9,608 nt of DNA, from assembly GCA_009782405.1 (NCBI GenBank), contig WRJC01000086.1, positions 1 to 9,608 on the forward strand, given 5' to 3'. Shown here piece by piece: positions 7,052-9,608 of this stretch. How positions within the stretch are numbered: the stretch's first letter is position 1; every line of letters starts with the position of its first letter. The notes under the pieces were generated by a model. It saw only the letters and a program-made list of their open reading frames with translations. It made no database searches and was not told the origin of the DNA. The DNA comes from Oscillospiraceae bacterium. GTDB lineage: Bacteria; Bacillota_A; Clostridia; Oscillospirales; WRJC01. The position numbers and the translations under genes are program-made.

Positions 7052-7080
7052 ATTGTACCATATCTGGCTTTCAAATTCAA
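7052..7080 (-). promoter_or_regulatory. Promoter of the pst operon
   Basis: On the minus strand TTGAAT (plus-strand 7075-7080) and TACAAT (7052-7057) are separated by exactly 17 bases. The -10 is preceded by TGG, an extended -10 element. A start near 7045 leaves a leader of about 22 bases before the pstB2 ATG. An A/T tract (7085-7102) just upstream of the -35 could act as an UP element. Confidence 0.75.
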
Positions 7081-7084
7081 CAGC

Positions 7085-7102
7085 TTTTTAAAAATTTTTT
7101 TT
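7085..7102. promoter_or_regulatory. Shared A/T tract between divergent promoters
   Basis: Consecutive T5, A5 and T8 runs lie between the two divergent -35 boxes, 4 bases from the minus-strand -35 and 9 from the plus-strand one. Such tracts are intrinsically curved and can contact the RNA polymerase alpha subunit. A role for both promoters is inference from position. Confidence 0.45.
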
Positions 7103-7111
7103 GTTTGAACA

Positions 7112-7140
7112 TTGAAAATTTAACAGTTGTATGATATAAT
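7112..7140 (+). promoter_or_regulatory. Promoter of the isomerase-kinase operon
   Basis: TTGAAA (7112-7117) and a perfect TATAAT (7135-7140) are separated by 17 bases. TGA directly before the -10 makes it an extended -10. Predicted start is near 7147, leaving about 27 bases of leader to the ATG at 7174. This is the strongest promoter in the window by eye. TTTAACAG (7119-7126) in its spacer resembles TTCAACAG (7076-7083) over the pst -35. Confidence 0.8.
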
Positions 7141-7173
7141 AAAAAAAATGATGCCAAAAAGGAGAATTTATCA

Positions 7174-8037
7174 ATGAACGCAAAAAAATACCCGATATCG
7201 ATCGCATCCTACTCTTTTCACGGCCTTCTCGCAGAAAACAGGACCAGCATATTCACCTACCTCGAAGATCTGAAATTCCGGTACGGCGCCGAATACGCCG
7301 ACATATGGAGCGGCTACCTGCCAAACCTGAACAATGCGGAACCCATCCCGCAGGCCGAGCTTGATCTGCTCAAAAAAATCAGATATTCGATGGACGAAAA
7401 GGGCATAACGCTGGCCAATCTTTGCGTGGACGGGCCGCACATCTGGGCAGACGACGAATCCCAAAGGGCAATCCACAAAAAAGGCGCCTTCAACTACATG
7501 GAGGCCGCCGTGATCCTCGGGGCGAAAACGGTTCGAATCGATGTGGGAGTTGCCCGCGATGCGATAACCGACGGGGAATTCGACTATGTGGCGGGCGTTT
7601 ATTCCGAGCTCGCCGCCTTCGCGAAAGACAACAATATGCGCGTGGGCACCGAAAACCACTGGGGGGCCTCGAGGGACCCGAAGGTGCTCGAGCGGATATG
7701 CAAGGCGGTGAATAGCGAGGCATACGGGGTCTTGTTCCATTTCGGCAATTTCTTCGAGGGCAGAAAAGAAGAAGGGCTTGAAACGGTTTTGAAAATGGCG
7801 ATGCACACCCACATACCGGCCGATTCGGTGCCGTTTGCCAAGGAATATATCAGAAGGCTCGTGAATTCGGGATACAAGGGCACATTCAGCATAGAGCACC
7901 ACAGCGCGAAGCACGAATACGAGAGGGTCGCCTGGCAGCTTGCCACAATCCGCGGGCTTCTCACGGAGCTGGAGGAGGAAGGCTTCGAAGCTCCCGTTTC
8001 GGGCGACTATTTTTCCGGGATTTACCTGAGCAAATGA
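7174..8037 (+). CDS. TIM-barrel sugar phosphate isomerase/epimerase-like protein
   Basis: A 287-residue protein of the xylose isomerase-like TIM-barrel superfamily (AP endonuclease family 2 fold), which includes sugar epimerases, hydroxypyruvate isomerase and IolE-type dehydratases. Evidence is the strand-like opening YPISIASYSF (6-15), GAKTVRIDV (116-124), VGTENHWG (157-164), FHFGNF (188-193), MHTHIPAD (210-217), and FSIEHH (238-243). Likely metal ligands are Glu160, His189, one of His211/His213, and Glu241. The position usually held by Asp before GN is His189 here. AGGAG (7160-7164) lies 9 bases before the ATG. It is divergent from the pst operon and has a strong promoter of its own. The substrate is unknown. 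A link to the nearby fucosidase and dehydrogenase is conceivable but not shown. Confidence 0.75.
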   Translation: MNAKKYPISIASYSFHGLLAENRTSIFTYLEDLKFRYGAEYADIWSGYLPNLNNAEPIPQAELDLLKKIRYSMDEKGITLANLCVDGPHIWADDESQRAIHKKGAFNYMEAAVILGAKTVRIDVGVARDAITDGEFDYVAGVYSELAAFAKDNNMRVGTENHWGASRDPKVLERICKAVNSEAYGVLFHFGNFFEGRKEEGLETVLKMAMHTHIPADSVPFAKEYIRRLVNSGYKGTFSIEHHSAKHEYERVAWQLATIRGLLTELEEEGFEAPVSGDYFSGIYLSK

Positions 8038-8052
8038 GGTGAGCGGGGCATA
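8037..8052 (+). promoter_or_regulatory. Ribosome binding site before a likely ATA start
   Basis: AGGTGAG (8037-8043) overlaps the last base of the isomerase stop and lies 6 bases ahead of an in-frame ATA (8050). By contrast, no Shine-Dalgarno-like sequence precedes the first standard start, GTG at 8107. The placement supports translation of the kinase from the ATA, giving IVIDKEQ at the N-terminus (read as Met at residue 1), 19 codons upstream of the GTG. Confidence 0.5.
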
Positions 8053-8106
8053 GTTATAGATAAAGAACAAATTGTCGCCAATTTTGGCCTGGGCTTTTAT
8101 GAAAAA

Positions 8107-8925
8107 GTGCGCGGCGATCTAAAAACATATTCAAAACTATGGGGATTATCCGATTTTGAGGAAATAGATAATTATACATGGAGCTGCACTTTCAAATGTG
8201 TTTCAAATAAACATGGCTTATGCGTTTTGAAAATCGCCGAAAGCCCGATATCCGCCGAACGCGAATGCTACGTGCTCGGCGAGTATGACGGCAGGGGGTT
8301 TTGCAAATTATATGAATCCGATGTAGCCGGCGGGGTTTTCTTGGTTGAGCGCATAGTGCCCGGCACGCCGTTGGGCGATGAGCCTGACTTTGAAAAACAG
8401 ATCGATATGCTTTGCGAATTTTGGGATGGTTTTCACATCGAGCCCGGCGATAAGACTAATTACGCCTCATATATGACTTGGGTCAATGACATAACCGGGT
8501 ATATGGGTACGCGCAAAGATTGCGGGGAACTATATATCCAAATGGTCAAAGCGCAAAAAATCTGCGCCCGCCTGTATGAAAAATATCCAAAAGAAGTATG
8601 TCTGCATAATGATTTGGGCCCCGGGTCCAATAATCTGCTTTTTGATGGCAACCGAGGATGTTATCGCGCCATAGACCCGAGGGAACCGGTCGTCGGGCCC
8701 GCTTTATTTGATTTTGTGTTCGGCATTGGGTATGGAGATGTAAAAACAGACTTGCATATAACCGGCATAATATCGAAAAAGCTGGATATTCCAAAACGGG
8801 ATTTATGGCGCGCGATATATGTTTCCATATGCAGGGAGATATGCAAACAGGTGAAGTACGGCGGCGAGCCAAATATCGATTTAATATTGCATACAGAAAA
8901 GTTGATGGACGAAATATCGCGATAA
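8107..8925 (+). CDS. Aminoglycoside/hydroxyurea phosphotransferase-like kinase
   Basis: A small-molecule kinase of the APH fold, most like the APH(6)/hydroxyurea kinase family. From the GTG at 8107 it has 272 residues. Visible motifs are VLKI (40-43, ATP lysine Lys42), downstream Glu51/Glu53, DGRGFCKLYESD (61-72), FLVERIVPGTPLG (78-90), the catalytic loop LHNDLGPGSNN (166-176) with Asp169, and AIDP (188-191) with the metal-binding Asp190. The loop is one residue longer than the usual HGDLHPGN. It may phosphorylate an aminoglycoside or another metabolite, and resistance is not established. The frame is open without a stop from 8038, and the extra residues read like the family's N-terminus (IVANFGLGFYEKVRGDL). 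The true start is therefore probably upstream at ATA 8050 or 8056. It follows the isomerase gene and is probably cotranscribed. Confidence 0.7.
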   Translation: MRGDLKTYSKLWGLSDFEEIDNYTWSCTFKCVSNKHGLCVLKIAESPISAERECYVLGEYDGRGFCKLYESDVAGGVFLVERIVPGTPLGDEPDFEKQIDMLCEFWDGFHIEPGDKTNYASYMTWVNDITGYMGTRKDCGELYIQMVKAQKICARLYEKYPKEVCLHNDLGPGSNNLLFDGNRGCYRAIDPREPVVGPALFDFVFGIGYGDVKTDLHITGIISKKLDIPKRDLWRAIYVSICREICKQVKYGGEPNIDLILHTEKLMDEISR

Positions 8926-8964
8926 TATTAAAAAAAAACAACCAATGAAATAATTGGGTGAAAA

Positions 8965-9608
8965 ATGCTGTATTTGAAATCTTTCGCTTTTCCGGACGAT
9001 GAGGCGGAAATTGAATTTTTGTGGCCAATACAAAGCAACGCATATGAATCGTTTTACCCGTTCAAAGTGCTGTCAGCCCGCCGTTTCCATAAAATCGAAT
9101 TCGAGCCGGTCACTGTTTTGTATGGCGGAAACGGTTCGGGCAAATCGACTGCGTTGAATGTCATAGCGGAAAAAACAAAAATAAAGAGGGACTCGATTTA
9201 CAACAAAACGAATTTTTATCCCGATTACATAAAAATGTGCCATATGCCCGCCATAACGGATATTCCCGAAAACAGCAGGATTATCACAAGCGACGATGTA
9301 TTCGATTATATGCTGGACATGCGCAGCCTGAACGAAGGAATCGACAACAAGAGGGAAGGGCTTTTTGACGAATATTCGGGCATGAAAAAATTTTTAAAAG
9401 ACAATGGGTTTCAAATGAAGTCACTGGAAGATCACGAACAGCTCAAAAAATTCAACAGAATAAAAAAGACAACGCAGTCGAAGTTTGTCAGAAGCGAGCT
9501 GATAGGCAACGTTCGGGAATATTCCAACGGCGAAAGCGCCTATAGATATTTTACCGAAAAAATCGGCGAAAACGGGCTGTATGTATTGGACGAGCCCGAA
9601 AACAGCCT
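8965..9608 (+). CDS. AAA/ABC-type ATPase, N-terminal part (runs off window)
   Basis: An open frame from ATG 8965 continues through the window edge: 214 full codons, no stop. Walker A is GGNGSGKST (54-62), preceded by FHKIEFEPVTVLYG, typical of SMC/RecF-like AAA family ATPases in which a short strand pair leads into the P-loop. A signature-like SNGESA lies at 187-192 and Walker B VLDEPENS at 207-214, reached at the last visible codons. A 125-residue insert lies between Walker A and signature, shorter than in SMC-type coiled-coil proteins, so this looks like a compact standalone ATPase (AAA_21 style). GGGTG (8956-8960) lies 4 bases before the ATG, in a 39-base gap after the kinase. The role is unknown. 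Such proteins occur alone or as the ATPase half of defence pairs, and a C-terminal or downstream partner would lie outside the window. Confidence 0.8.
   Translation, partial: MLYLKSFAFPDDEAEIEFLWPIQSNAYESFYPFKVLSARRFHKIEFEPVTVLYGGNGSGKSTALNVIAEKTKIKRDSIYNKTNFYPDYIKMCHMPAITDIPENSRIITSDDVFDYMLDMRSLNEGIDNKREGLFDEYSGMKKFLKDNGFQMKSLEDHEQLKKFNRIKKTTQSKFVRSELIGNVREYSNGESAYRYFTEKIGENGLYVLDEPENS

Noticed and set aside
7171..8070. 299-codon minus-strand open frame opposite the TIM-barrel gene
   Set aside because: It mirrors a gene with a strong promoter, RBS and recognisable fold. The antisense product shows no family features and no RBS-promoter context of its own.
7174..8925. Possible TGA readthrough or recoding that would fuse the isomerase and kinase frames
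   Set aside because: The two are in the same frame, but both PstB genes end with TGA exactly after the family's YITGRFG terminus, showing TGA is a normal stop here. An RBS follows the stop, favouring separate initiation.
8942..8957. CCAAT/ATTGG hairpin between the kinase and the ATPase
   Set aside because: The stem is only 5 bp, AT-rich, with no following T-run, so it is neither a convincing terminator nor a convincing RBS-sequestering structure.

Overview
The window looks like a chromosomal segment of an anaerobic, possibly gut-associated, low-to-mid GC bacterium. Several genes have strong GGAGG-type ribosome binding sites, the two best promoters are close to the sigma-70/sigma-A consensus with extended -10 elements, the phosphate-binding protein has a lipobox, and an alpha-L-fucosidase is present. 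These traits fit Bacillota or a related lineage, but nothing here fixes the taxon. TGA is used as a normal stop.

Layout. Minus strand, transcribed from right to left from a promoter near 7052-7080: a phosphate (Pst) ABC transporter operon in the unusual order pstB2 (6240-7022), pstS (5367-6236), pstC (4450-5295), pstA (3611-about 4441), pstB1 (2804-3565). No phoU gene is seen. After a 119-base gap full of phased and inverted GTTCA-type repeats come a zinc-dependent sugar/polyol dehydrogenase (1596-2684) and a GH29 alpha-L-fucosidase (91-1563). A bidirectional hairpin terminator at about 41-82 closes this block.

Plus strand, from a divergent promoter at 7112-7140: a TIM-barrel sugar-phosphate isomerase/epimerase-like protein (7174-8037), an aminoglycoside-phosphotransferase-like kinase (8107-8925, probably translated from further upstream at a non-standard start codon), and the 5' part of an AAA/ABC-type ATPase (8965 to the window end).

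Main discovery candidate. The two PstB ATPases have degenerated in complementary ways. PstB1 has lost the Walker A lysine (Ile), the Q-loop glutamine (Asp) and the Walker B glutamate (Arg), but keeps a perfect LSGGQ signature. PstB2 keeps Walker A, Q-loop, Walker B and H-loop, but its signature reads LSPGQ. In an ABC dimer each ATP site combines Walker A/B of one subunit with the signature of the other. The pair is therefore predicted to form a heterodimer with one canonical and one dead site, an arrangement known from heterodimeric ABC exporters but not expected for a Pst importer, where PstB is normally a homodimer.

Other points of interest are the operator-like repeat array before the dehydrogenase-fucosidase operon, a probable ATA start codon in the kinase gene, and the compact divergent promoter region with a shared A/T tract and an 11-base repeat.
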